Assembly: GCF_004345565.1 (NCBI RefSeq)
Contig: NZ_SLWA01000009.1
Location: forward strand, 186,001-250,000
DNA from: Flavobacterium circumlabens
Lineage (GTDB): Bacteria; Bacteroidota; Bacteroidia; Flavobacteriales; Flavobacteriaceae
Direction: 5' to 3'
Length of the DNA: 64,000 nucleotides
Notes under the pieces: model-generated
Databases searched by the model: none
Told to the model about the DNA's origin: nothing
Seen by the model: only the letters and a program-made list of their open reading frames with translations
Position numbers and translations under genes: made by a program
In this document: one piece after another, positions 28,331 to 37,724 of the stretch
Layout: each line of letters starts with the position of its first letter
How positions within the stretch are numbered: position 1 is the first letter of the stretch

Positions 28331-31300
28331 ATGACTAAATTATTATTTAAATTTTTGCGGCAGGGTCTGAAAAAGGAAAACGGCATTTTGAAACTCTCTG
28401 TGCATGGGTGTTTTTTTCTCTGCACCATTTTTTTTTCTTTTAGCAGTAACGTTTTTTCACAAGACCTTCTATTCTCTCCAATTGAAAACAGGCACCAGCT
28501 CAATGAAGAGAAAATCAGGAATTTTATTGAACTCCCGGATGGCAGAATAGGTGTTTTTACCGAGGGAATGCTGAACTTATACGATGGAGCAGATTTTAAG
28601 ACAATACAAATTGACGATGATAATTCTGCCCCTCTTATATCATACAAGGGATTTCATCACAGTTACGTAGAAAACAATCGCATTTGGTTTAAGTATAAAG
28701 GGAAAATCAGCCTGATTAATGTCTCTAAGGAAAAGAGTGAAGCCGATCCGATTAAAATCCTGCATTTTTTAGGATTTAAAGGCACTCCGGTTGATTTATT
28801 TGTTGATGAAAAAAAAGATATATGGGTAGTAAATGATTTAGGTGCACTGCTTTGTTACCAGCAGGATTCAAAAAAGGTAGCCTGCTTTTTAAAAAGAATT
28901 TTTATAAAGGGAAGCCCGGAGGAACTACTTTACGATCTTGTTACGGATCAGCAGAAAGTATATTTAATTTACAAATCAGGATTAATCCGTTGCTTTGACC
29001 GCTTGACCTCAAAAGAAATTTATAAACTATTTATTGTCAGGGATGATTTGGGTGATTTTAATGATTGGAATCACACCACGGTAGTAGGTAAATATCTGTA
29101 TGTCGTAAGGTCCGGAATGAGAAAAGGACAATTGATTCGGTATGATACTCAGACCAGGCAGTCAATAGTCTTATTACAAACCCACACCTATTGGCTTAAC
29201 ACCTTTGCAGCAAATAAGAATGGGGATTTTTTCATTAGCTGCAGCAAAGGGCTTTGGTACTTTAGATGTGGCAGTACCTTTGGAAGTTTTTATCCGGAGT
29301 TAAATTTAACAGAAAAAAACAAAATAAAAACCGAAGTAAGTACTGTTTTATTTGATTATCAGGGAGGGCTTTGGATAGGGACATTAAATAAGGGGATTTA
29401 TTATCATCATCAGGATCGTTCTCGTTTTAAATATTATCAAAAAAGCAATTTCAACTTAAAAGACAATGACGAATTTCAGATAAATTGTTTTGAAGAAACT
29501 GGTGATGGGAAATTACTGATCGGTACCAATCAAGGGCTCTATATAGCCGAACTTCCTCTCAATCACACAAAGTCATTCAAGGTTTTACTCTCTGATTTGC
29601 ATTGCCATTCTCTGTTAAAAGATTCTACAGGTCAAATATGGATTTCGACCAATAAAGGACTGTATGTATGTGGTTCAAATGGCTTTATAAAACAATATAC
29701 AAAACAATCCACCAGTTGTGTATACCAAACCAGTCCAGGCGAAATATTGGTCTGTACTGACACTGGAATTTTCAAGTGGAATAAGTCTTTGGAGTCTTTT
29801 GGTATGTCCTTTTTGATTAATTCTCCTGCTGATGTATTTCAAATCACTCAGTGGAATCACCAATTGATTGGCATTTCTGATAATGGTCCTTTTATGATGA
29901 ATATCGCGGGTGATAAAATTATCATGCCTTTAGCAAAAGGGCATAAAAGAATGGCGATGTTCAGTCAAAAGAACCATAAATACAGTTGTCTTTTATCTGA
30001 CTCTAACCAAGATTTATGGTTAGGGACTTATAATGGCCTGACCATTTGGGATCACAAAAATCAAAAGTTATATGAATTAAATACCGATAAAGGTTTAGTA
30101 AACAATAGTATTAAGGCGATAGTGGAAGATATAGATCGTTCGTTTTGGGTTACCACCTCACGTGGTGTAAGTCATATTATTACAAAAAGAGCAGCAAGCG
30201 GACTTACTTTTAGAATCATAAATTATGATAAATTTACCGGAGTGCTGGAATATCCATTTACTGATCGCGCTGCGCTTATTTCTTCAAAAAACGGATTGTT
30301 TATCGGGGGAATAGACGGTATGAATAATCTAAAAAGAAATGATGCCAGAGAAAATCAATATGCTCTTAATCCAATTTTATTTAGCTTCAAATTGTTTGGC
30401 AAAAACGTGACAAGTGGTCAGGAAATAAACAAAGAGATTGTTTTAAAAAATGCTATAACATCAACCGATACCTTAAGGCTGAAACATGATCAAAACTTTT
30501 TCAGCATTGGTTTTTCCGGACTCAATTATATCAATGAGTCACACACTTATTTCAGATATAAACTCGAGCATATTGATAGGAATTGGCGCAGGGAGAATTC
30601 TGCCCCCGGAGTAGGTGAAGCCAGTTATACCAATATAGCTCCCGGCCAGTATATTTTTATGGTGCAGGCCAGTTCCGACGGTCTGCACTGGCCCGGCAGA
30701 GTCAAAAATCTTTTAATTATCATCGAGCCCCCTATATGGAATACGATTCTTGCCAAAGTACTTTATTTGGTATTATTGTGTGTGGGGATTGCTTTAATTT
30801 CTAAGGCTATTATAAAGCATAATACGTCAATTCGCAAAAAGCAACAAGATTATGCTATAGAGAGAGCAAAGTCGGATTTTATAACCAATATGAGTCATGA
30901 GTTGCGTACGCCTCTCACACTTATTATAACACCTTTAAAATCGCTGCTTGCAAGAGTGGAAGATCAGAAAATAAAAAAAGAACTCCTGCAAATCAGCTCC
31001 AGCAGCGACCTTTTATTAGATACTGTCAATCAGTTGCTTGATTTTAAAAAGATTGATACAGGAGAAGAAATATTACATCGCAATTTTTATGATAATCTTT
31101 CCTTTATCAGTGAATTGTGTAAAGCCTATGAGCCAATAGCAGAAGAAAAAGAAATTGACTTTAACTGGGATATCGACCCGCAAAACGATGATTTGTATCT
31201 GGACAGGCAAAAAATTACCAGAATAGTAATTAACCTGCTCTCTAACGCCTTTAAATTTACCGGTTCAGGGGGTACAGTTAAATGCTCAGCCGTAATTGAT

Positions 31301-32329
31301 AGTAAGGATAAAGTTCTGATAATTTTGGTTGAAGATTCAGGAATCGGAATTTCTACAATAGAAATAGATACTATTTTTAATCGTTTTTATCAGGCAGACA
31401 ATCAAAATGGGGGATCCTCCGGCAGCGGTATAGGCCTGTACATGGTAAAATATTACGCAACAATGCATGGCGGGTGGGTCAGGGTAACCAGTTATCCGGG
31501 GCAGGGAACTTGTTTTAAGGTACTCTTATCCGTTGGTAAAGAAACCGATGTGTCCTCTTTTAAAGAAGGGGAAGAATCAACAAAAAAAAATATACTTATT
31601 GTTGAGGATCACATTATTTTTAGAGGTTATCTACTGGCTGAATTGAAAAAGTATTATAATGTGATCACAGCCAATAATGGAGAAGAAGGTTTAAAGAAAG
31701 CAATAATGCATGTTCCGGATCTTATAGTAACAGATATGATCATGCCCCAAATGGATGGCCCGCAATTAAGTCAATCGGTTCGAAATACCATTGCCGTGAG
31801 TCACATTCCTATTATTATGCTAACGGGAAGAACCTCTGATGAGGCCCGATTTGAAGGTTATAAGGCCGGAGTCGATGCTTATATGGTAAAGCCCTTTGAT
31901 ATTAATTTGCTGGTGCTTCGAATTGATAAACTATTGGAGATAAACGAGGCCAGACGAAAAACGTTCATTAATAAAAAGGAAGTGCAAATTGATGCCTTAA
32001 CAGATAATCCGGTTGATCAGGAGTTTTTAAAACGCACTTTTAAGTGTGTCTTAGATAATTTGTCGAATTCTGATTATACAGTAGAAAAGTTCAGTGAGGA
32101 TATGAATATGGACCGTACTGGTTTATATCGAAAACTTATGGCCCTTACAGATCATTCTCCCACAAATTTTATTCGTACTATCCGGCTTAAAAAAGCAGCC
32201 GAATTATTATTGGATAAAAAACTGACAATTGCAGATGTATCTGATCAGGTAGGTTTTAATAGTATTTCTTATTTTACCAAATGCTTTCATGACACTTTTG
32301 GTAAAACACCCAGCCAGAGCAGGGAGTAA
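28331..32329 (+). CDS. Second hybrid two-component sensor/AraC regulator (HTCS)
   Basis: 1332 residues. The N-terminal signal is preceded by an unusually long, basic n-region of about 25 residues. Then come propeller repeats, many degenerate (LWIGTLNKGIYYH and LWLGTYNGLTIWD remain clear), a Y_Y_Y domain (about 715-790) and one membrane helix (about 803-825). The kinase carries phospho-His856 in NMSHELRTP, the receiver Asp1135 in VTDMIMPQMDG, and the C-terminus is an AraC-type double helix-turn-helix. It sits between GH16 and GH31. It may govern GH31 only or sense a second sugar cue for the whole locus. Two HTCS genes around one susCD pair is more than usual. Confidence 0.93.
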   Translation: MTKLLFKFLRQGLKKENGILKLSVHGCFFLCTIFFSFSSNVFSQDLLFSPIENRHQLNEEKIRNFIELPDGRIGVFTEGMLNLYDGADFKTIQIDDDNSAPLISYKGFHHSYVENNRIWFKYKGKISLINVSKEKSEADPIKILHFLGFKGTPVDLFVDEKKDIWVVNDLGALLCYQQDSKKVACFLKRIFIKGSPEELLYDLVTDQQKVYLIYKSGLIRCFDRLTSKEIYKLFIVRDDLGDFNDWNHTTVVGKYLYVVRSGMRKGQLIRYDTQTRQSIVLLQTHTYWLNTFAANKNGDFFISCSKGLWYFRCGSTFGSFYPELNLTEKNKIKTEVSTVLFDYQGGLWIGTLNKGIYYHHQDRSRFKYYQKSNFNLKDNDEFQINCFEETGDGKLLIGTNQGLYIAELPLNHTKSFKVLLSDLHCHSLLKDSTGQIWISTNKGLYVCGSNGFIKQYTKQSTSCVYQTSPGEILVCTDTGIFKWNKSLESFGMSFLINSPADVFQITQWNHQLIGISDNGPFMMNIAGDKIIMPLAKGHKRMAMFSQKNHKYSCLLSDSNQDLWLGTYNGLTIWDHKNQKLYELNTDKGLVNNSIKAIVEDIDRSFWVTTSRGVSHIITKRAASGLTFRIINYDKFTGVLEYPFTDRAALISSKNGLFIGGIDGMNNLKRNDARENQYALNPILFSFKLFGKNVTSGQEINKEIVLKNAITSTDTLRLKHDQNFFSIGFSGLNYINESHTYFRYKLEHIDRNWRRENSAPGVGEASYTNIAPGQYIFMVQASSDGLHWPGRVKNLLIIIEPPIWNTILAKVLYLVLLCVGIALISKAIIKHNTSIRKKQQDYAIERAKSDFITNMSHELRTPLTLIITPLKSLLARVEDQKIKKELLQISSSSDLLLDTVNQLLDFKKIDTGEEILHRNFYDNLSFISELCKAYEPIAEEKEIDFNWDIDPQNDDLYLDRQKITRIVINLLSNAFKFTGSGGTVKCSAVIDSKDKVLIILVEDSGIGISTIEIDTIFNRFYQADNQNGGSSGSGIGLYMVKYYATMHGGWVRVTSYPGQGTCFKVLLSVGKETDVSSFKEGEESTKKNILIVEDHIIFRGYLLAELKKYYNVITANNGEEGLKKAIMHVPDLIVTDMIMPQMDGPQLSQSVRNTIAVSHIPIIMLTGRTSDEARFEGYKAGVDAYMVKPFDINLLVLRIDKLLEINEARRKTFINKKEVQIDALTDNPVDQEFLKRTFKCVLDNLSNSDYTVEKFSEDMNMDRTGLYRKLMALTDHSPTNFIRTIRLKKAAELLLDKKLTIADVSDQVGFNSISYFTKCFHDTFGKTPSQSRE

Positions 32330-32501
32330 AATGTTTCAATATAATAAATTAATTATTTTTTTAACACGTTGATTATGTGTGTTTTGTAATTGATTACTAT
32401 CTGGTTTCAACATGAGTTATAATTATTTCAACATAGTTTAAAGGCTTTAAAAACGACAAAAGTTATTTTTATTACTCTATAAACTATCTAACTCAATTGA
32501 A

Positions 32502-34940
32502 ATGAAAATTATATATTCCCTATGTACTGTGCTGCTTTTTTGCCTTCATAGTAATGCGCAGAAATTCCAGAAAACCACTCAGGGAATCAAGACTATTGCA
32601 AATGGCAATAACATAGAAATACAGTTTTACAGTCCTGCAATTGTCAGGGTTATTAAATTTCCGGAGATAAAAAATTTTTCAAAAGAAAGTCTCTCGGTAG
32701 TTTTAAAGCCTGCCAAAACTGATTTTAGTATCAAAACCATTGGCAATATTATCTTTTTAAAGTCGAATCAATTAATTGTTAGTGTAAATACTGCTTCAGG
32801 AAATATAGCATTTTCAGCCTCTGAAAATGAATTATTAAAAGAAAAACCTCAAGGAACGAAATTCGAACCTTTTGATGATGCAGGAGTAAAGACCTTTACA
32901 GTCACACAATCTTTTATCTTAGATAAAGAGGAACCAATTTATGGTTTGGGACAACATCAAAGAGGAGATTTAAACCAGCGAAATCAAAAATATCATCTCG
33001 AGCAGGGCAATGTGGATGATGCCGTGACTTTTTTTCAATCCATAAAAGGCTATGGGCTTTATTGGGATAACTATTCTCCAACAGAATTTACAGATGATGC
33101 CACCGAAACTTCTTTTAAATCGATTGTGGGAGATGCTGTTGATTATTATTTCATGTACGGAGGTAATGCAGATGGGGTAATTGGAAAAATGCGGGAATTA
33201 ACTGGAGAAGTACCAATGTTTCCTTTGTGGACCTACGGTTTTTGGCAGAGTAAGGAGCGATACAAAAGTCAGAATGAATTGGTAGAGGTAGTGAAAAAGT
33301 ACCGTGAACTAGCAGTGCCACTTGACGGAATAATACAAGACTGGCAATATTGGGGCAACAATTATTTATGGAATGCAATGGAGTTTTTGAATCCTGAATT
33401 TTCAGATCCGAAAAAAATGGTCGACGAGGTTCATAATCTTAACGCCCATATGATTATTTCGATTTGGTCTTCCTTTGGTCCGCAGACAAAACCTTATAAG
33501 GAAATGGATCAAAAGGGAATGTTATTTAATATTAAAACCTGGCCGCAATCCGGTTCAGAAATATGGCCTCCAAATGCAGATTATCCTTCGGGAGTTAGAG
33601 TATATGACCCTTATAATCCTCAGGCAAGAGATATTTACTGGAAATATGCCGATAAGGGACTGTTTTCTCAAGGAATTGACGGCTGGTGGATGGATTCTAC
33701 AGAGCCAGATCACTTCGAGGAAAAACCGGCAGATTATGACACAAAAACATATCTGGGATCTTTTAGAAAAGTGCGAAATGCATATCCTTTAATGACTGTG
33801 GGTGGAGTTTATGACCATCAGCGCAAAACCAAGTCAGAGAAGCGTGTATTTATTTTAACCCGATCTGCTTTTGCAGGCCAACAGCGTTACGGGGCCAATA
33901 CATGGTCTGGTGATACAGGTTCTAGCTGGGAAACCCTCCGGAATCAGATTCCGGCCGGTCTGAATTTTACCCTTACCGGCATACCGCATTGGAATTCAGA
34001 TATAGGAGGTTTTTTTGCTGGAGCCTACAGGCAAGCATGGAATGACAGGTCAGGAGCCAAAAATCCTCTTTATCAGGAACTGTATGTACGCTGGATCCAA
34101 TTTGGCACTTTTAATTCAATGATGCGTTCTCATGGCACCGATGTTCCAAGGGAGATTTATAATTTTGGCACAAAAGGCGAGCCTGTCTATGATGCAATAG
34201 AGAAATTTATTACGCTTCGTTATGCACTTCTTCCTTATATTTATTCTACATCATGGGAAGTTACCAGTAAGCAGTCCAGTTTTATGCGGGCATTATTTAT
34301 GGATTTTCCAGCTGATAAAAAAGGATGGGAAATTAAAGATCAGTTTATGTTTGGCAGGTCAATTTTGGTAGCTCCCGTCGTTCATGCACAATATACTCCC
34401 GAGAAAATAGTAAAAGTTAACGAATCAACGGGCTGGGATCAGCAAGGTGATAAAAAAAATACAGAAAAAATAACTGTAGACTTTACAGCAAAAAAGTCAA
34501 GAAATGTGTATCTGCCCGCTGGTACAGATTGGTACGACTTCTGGACCAATGAGAAAATTAACGGAGGTCAGGAAATTATTGTGAAAACATCCATCGACAT
34601 GCTGCCTCTTTATGTAAGGGAAGGAGCAATTATTCCCTTTGGCCCAAAAGTACAATTTGCAACCCAGAAAAAGTGGGATAGCCTGGAGATAAAAGTATAT
34701 CCGGGTAAAGATTGTTCTTTTGTGCTTTATGAGGATGAGTTTGATAATTACAATTATGAGAAAGGATTTTATTCTGAAATTGAATTTTCGTGGAATGAGG
34801 CATCAAAAAAAATAACCATTTCAAATAGGAAAGGACAATATACCGGAATGCTAACCAGCAGAAAATTTACTATTGTAATGCCAAATGGAATCTCGAGGAT
34901 TATTAACTACAATGGTAAAAAAGTAGAAGAGAGATTTTAA
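32502..34940 (+). CDS. GH31 alpha-glycosidase, probable alpha-xylosidase
   Basis: 812 residues with a type I signal peptide ending SNAQ, so periplasmic or secreted. The N-terminal beta-sandwich is followed by a TIM-barrel with DGIIQDWQYWG, nucleophile Asp398 in WWMDSTEPD and acid/base Asp471 in WSGDTGSSW, then family C-terminal sandwiches. The IIQDWQYWG and WMDSTEP signatures resemble the alpha-xylosidase branch of family 31 (Cellvibrio Xyl31A type) more than starch alpha-glucosidases; no PA14 insert is apparent. Would remove alpha-linked xylose, or glucose, side units from imported oligosaccharides. It lies 172 bases after the second HTCS with its own leader. Confidence 0.88.
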   Translation: MKIIYSLCTVLLFCLHSNAQKFQKTTQGIKTIANGNNIEIQFYSPAIVRVIKFPEIKNFSKESLSVVLKPAKTDFSIKTIGNIIFLKSNQLIVSVNTASGNIAFSASENELLKEKPQGTKFEPFDDAGVKTFTVTQSFILDKEEPIYGLGQHQRGDLNQRNQKYHLEQGNVDDAVTFFQSIKGYGLYWDNYSPTEFTDDATETSFKSIVGDAVDYYFMYGGNADGVIGKMRELTGEVPMFPLWTYGFWQSKERYKSQNELVEVVKKYRELAVPLDGIIQDWQYWGNNYLWNAMEFLNPEFSDPKKMVDEVHNLNAHMIISIWSSFGPQTKPYKEMDQKGMLFNIKTWPQSGSEIWPPNADYPSGVRVYDPYNPQARDIYWKYADKGLFSQGIDGWWMDSTEPDHFEEKPADYDTKTYLGSFRKVRNAYPLMTVGGVYDHQRKTKSEKRVFILTRSAFAGQQRYGANTWSGDTGSSWETLRNQIPAGLNFTLTGIPHWNSDIGGFFAGAYRQAWNDRSGAKNPLYQELYVRWIQFGTFNSMMRSHGTDVPREIYNFGTKGEPVYDAIEKFITLRYALLPYIYSTSWEVTSKQSSFMRALFMDFPADKKGWEIKDQFMFGRSILVAPVVHAQYTPEKIVKVNESTGWDQQGDKKNTEKITVDFTAKKSRNVYLPAGTDWYDFWTNEKINGGQEIIVKTSIDMLPLYVREGAIIPFGPKVQFATQKKWDSLEIKVYPGKDCSFVLYEDEFDNYNYEKGFYSEIEFSWNEASKKITISNRKGQYTGMLTSRKFTIVMPNGISRIINYNGKKVEERF

Positions 34941-35196
34941 TGATAATTCATTACAGTTTTCCCAATGCTTTCTCGCCCCTATCCTTTAAAGTTTGCATTG
35001 AAGAAAAAACAACCACAGGGCTAAGATTTGGGTTGAAAGGAATATTTAAAGGGGCTTTTTTACAGTGTTGCCTGATTTAAAGCAAAGGCAGCAATCTTCG
35101 GGCCATTAAGCGGTCCTGCCGCTGCTGTGCAGGGTTATTTGATGAATTTGCGCTAGATGATGTAGTTTAAAATGTAAACTTATAAATCCAATTCAA
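34941..35196. other. Non-coding stretch before XRE gene, partly GC-richer
   Basis: The first 110 bases are ordinary. From about 35080 to 35135 base composition becomes richer in G and C than surrounding intergenic DNA, with a short dyad CCTGC (35115-35119) / GCAGG (35129-35133). No open frame with family resemblance is seen. It may be the edge of acquired DNA or the control region of the XRE gene. Confidence 0.4.
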
Positions 35197-35571
35197 ATGC
35201 CGGGAAAAATAAACGAAAATATAAAAAGCATCAGGGAACTTAAAGATTACACCCAGGAATATATGGCCTTCAGGCTTAACATGACCCAGGCGGGCTACAG
35301 TAAGATTGAAACAGGCACCATTCCGCTCAGTTGTGACAAATTGGAAGAGATCGTCTCTATTTTTGAAATGGATCTTATTAGCATTATACAATTTGAAAGC
35401 AGTCTGTACCTTAAGAGCGATTTTATGAAGTTAAAGGCGTCGTCTGTGGAGCAGGATGATCTTTTTCATATAGAGATGCTCTACAGGGATAAAATTGCCC
35501 TGCTCGAGAAACTGCTGGATAAAACAGATAAGGAACTTAAAAATTATAAGGATAAATATGACTGTCTTTAA
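35197..35571 (+). CDS. XRE-family helix-turn-helix regulator with coiled-coil tail
   Basis: 124 residues. Residues of about 5-65 form an XRE/Cro-like five-helix DNA-binding domain (YTQEYMAFRLNMTQAGYSKIETG, given here in parts: YTQEYMAFRLN and TQAGYSKIETG). Residues 85-124 are a charged, heptad-like helix rich in Lys, Glu and Leu, suited to dimerisation. Codon use favours GGC, CTC and AGG more than the neighbouring genes do. It stands alone between the PUL and mnmE. Target unknown; could be self-regulating or a remnant of a mobile segment. Confidence 0.75.
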   Translation: MPGKINENIKSIRELKDYTQEYMAFRLNMTQAGYSKIETGTIPLSCDKLEEIVSIFEMDLISIIQFESSLYLKSDFMKLKASSVEQDDLFHIEMLYRDKIALLEKLLDKTDKELKNYKDKYDCL

Positions 35572-35774
35572 ATATTGGCTCTTGGAGAGTTTTTTGAGTA
35601 ATTTAGATGATGGTAAAAATACCGCAGAACCGCAATGCTGCAATTCTTTGAAATATTCATAAACAACTCCCGGCTTTGAAACGAAATGGTTTTGCGCTAA
35701 TAGCCACTACCCTTAAAATTAATCAAGATTTTGTTTTTACCTTTTTATTTATTCTGCCTGTAAATTGCTTATCA

Positions 35775-35936
35775 ATGAACTTTTCAAACGAACTTAACCA
35801 CATCACAGAATTATACAATACCCTTGATTTTTCAAATGAAGGTGATTTGTTGTTATCTATTGAAAACAAAAACACCTGCGAAAATATTTTGACAACAGTT
35901 CAATTTATACTAAATAAAGATCCAACTATGATATAG
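35775..35936 (+). CDS. Small hypothetical protein
   Basis: 53 residues from the ATG at 35775; the frame stays open upstream to 35676, but that part reads like translated non-coding DNA. The protein opens MNFSNELNHITELYN and is acidic and mostly helical. No family recognised. It lies downstream of the XRE gene in the same direction, ahead of a long perfect hairpin. It may not be a real gene. Confidence 0.3.
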   Translation: MNFSNELNHITELYNTLDFSNEGDLLLSIENKNTCENILTTVQFILNKDPTMI

Positions 35937-36051
35937 TTGTCTCCTTAAATGACCGTATGATATACGAAGTTTATTTGCATTAATTCGATTCAAATTCTTT
36001 GGTTACAAAAAGGAATAAACTATCTGTAAATAAAGCTATACAAACAGAAAG

Positions 36052-36100
36052 AAGAATCCCAGTTAAAATACAGTTTTATGACATTTTAACTGGGATTCTT
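36052..36100. terminator. Perfect 18-base-pair hairpin, convergent terminator
   Basis: Arms 36052-36069 and 36083-36100 are exact reverse complements (core AATCCCAGTTAAAAT) with a 13-base loop. T-rich DNA follows on the plus side. The hairpin lies 28 bases beyond the mnmE stop and after the small gene, so it can end transcription from both sides. Confidence 0.8.
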
Positions 36101-36128
36101 TGTTTTATTTTGTGATGTTTTGTGAAAT

Positions 36129-37529
36129 CTATTTTCCGATACAGAAATTAGCAAAAATGTTCCCCAGTAACTCATCATTAGAAACCTGACCGGTAATAAG
36201 CCCGAATTGATATAAGGCTTCGCGAATATCAAGAGCCATTAAGTCGCTTGAAAGATTAGTTTCAAGCCCAAATTTTACTTTTTGTATTTCATCCAAAGCT
36301 TTCAATAAAGAATCGTAATGTCTTGTATTGGTAATAATTGTTTCGTTATTACGAAGTGCCCCAGTGTTTACAAAAGAAAGTAATTGGTTTTTTAAATCTT
36401 CAACGCCGATTTTCGCTTTGGCACTAAGAAAAATCTGTTTTAGGTTTAAAGTTTCAAGTTCCTGACGTGTGGACTGAAGTTGATCCTCTGTAAGCTGGTC
36501 TATTTTATTGCAGACAATCAGAATTTCTTTTAAAGGATATTTATTTTTTATTTTTTCAATTTCAACTATAAAAGAAGTACTTGAGACCTGAAACTTCAAA
36601 CTATCCATCAAGTAGATTACGAGTTGGGCCTGTTCTATTTTTTCGAAGGTTTTTTTAATTCCGATACTTTCTACAACATCTTTCGTTTCACGAATTCCTG
36701 CCGTATCTATAAATCTGAAACCGATTCCGCCAATGACCAATTCATCTTCTATCGTATCACGGGTAGTTCCCGCAATATCAGAAACAATAGCACGCTCTTC
36801 GTTAAGTAAAGCATTAAGTAAAGTCGATTTACCGACATTGGGTTCTCCGACAATGGCGACCGGAATTCCGTTCTTAATAACGTTACCAACCGCAAACGAA
36901 TCAATTAAACGTTTTAAGACAAACTCAATTCGGTTCAGTAATTCATGAAACTGACTTCTGTCTGCAAATTCTACATCTTCTTCTGCAAAATCAAGTTCCA
37001 GCTCGATTAAGGAAGCAAAATTCAAAAGCTCTTCGCGCAATTTGGCAATTTCATTACTAAAACCACCACGCATTTGCTGCATGGCAATTTGGTGCGAAGC
37101 CTCATTGTCTGATGAAATTAAATCGGCCACGGCTTCTGCCTGTGATAAATCAAGTTTACCATTTAGAAAAGCCCTGAGAGTGAATTCTCCGGCATCAGCC
37201 ATTCGACAGCCCTTTCTCAATAAAAGCTGAATGATTTGCTGTTGAATATAAGTTGATCCGTGGCAGGAGATTTCTATTGTATTTTCGCCTGTATAGGAAT
37301 TTGGCCCTTTGAAAACAGAAACCAAAACTTCGTCAAGGGTTTTATTATCATCTACAATATGACCTAAATGTAAGGTGTGCGTTTTTTGCTTCGTTAAATC
37401 TTTGCCTTTGATTGATTTAAAAACAGAGTTTCCGATAGTAATGGCTTCGGAACCTGAAATTCGAATGATGGCAATTGCACCGGCTCCCGAAGGTGTCGCC
37501 AGGGCAACTATAGAATCTTGATTTATCAT
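36129..37529 (-). CDS. mnmE: tRNA modification GTPase MnmE
   Basis: 466 residues, normal for the family. With MnmG it makes the carboxymethylaminomethyl group on wobble uridine 34 of certain tRNAs. N-terminal folate-binding domain (about 1-120, ATPSGAGAIAIIRISG), helical domain, and an inserted G domain: GEPNVGKS (228-235), TTRD, DTAG, NKID. The C-terminus is the catalytic CIGK tetrapeptide (463-466). Stand-alone gene on the minus strand. A TACCTTTG element ends only four bases before the ATG, so the mRNA may have almost no leader. Confidence 0.97.
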   Translation of the reverse strand: MINQDSIVALATPSGAGAIAIIRISGSEAITIGNSVFKSIKGKDLTKQKTHTLHLGHIVDDNKTLDEVLVSVFKGPNSYTGENTIEISCHGSTYIQQQIIQLLLRKGCRMADAGEFTLRAFLNGKLDLSQAEAVADLISSDNEASHQIAMQQMRGGFSNEIAKLREELLNFASLIELELDFAEEDVEFADRSQFHELLNRIEFVLKRLIDSFAVGNVIKNGIPVAIVGEPNVGKSTLLNALLNEERAIVSDIAGTTRDTIEDELVIGGIGFRFIDTAGIRETKDVVESIGIKKTFEKIEQAQLVIYLMDSLKFQVSSTSFIVEIEKIKNKYPLKEILIVCNKIDQLTEDQLQSTRQELETLNLKQIFLSAKAKIGVEDLKNQLLSFVNTGALRNNETIITNTRHYDSLLKALDEIQKVKFGLETNLSSDLMALDIREALYQFGLITGQVSNDELLGNIFANFCIGK

Positions 37530-37533
37530 AATG

Positions 37534-37541
37534 CAAAGGTA
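37534..37541 (-). promoter_or_regulatory. Bacteroidetes -7 element of mnmE
   Basis: TACCTTTG on the minus strand fits TAnnTTTG. It lies 4 bases before the mnmE start codon, which would place transcription start at or next to the ATG. No good TTTG at -33 is seen, so confidence is limited. Confidence 0.4.
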
Positions 37542-37724
37542 TAAAAAAAGGCTCGAAATTACGAACTCAGAGTTATTGTACTTTGTCGCATTTGCAGCTC
37601 GTTTTTTTATAGCAGAAACACTTTTGAAAGAAAATTATTAAATGTTAAATTACTGATAATTGTCAGTTTAGTTTGATTTTAGAATGATTAAATTTGAGAG
37701 AACAACTTATAAATCTGAAACAAA

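Noticed and set aside
28282..28647. Minus-strand open frame at the start of the second HTCS
   Set aside because: Mostly antisense to the signal and first propeller region of a clear HTCS; no family resemblance.
34941..36128. Defence or toxin-antitoxin system around the XRE gene
   Set aside because: No toxin, nuclease or other effector is recognisable next to it; only a tiny hypothetical frame follows.
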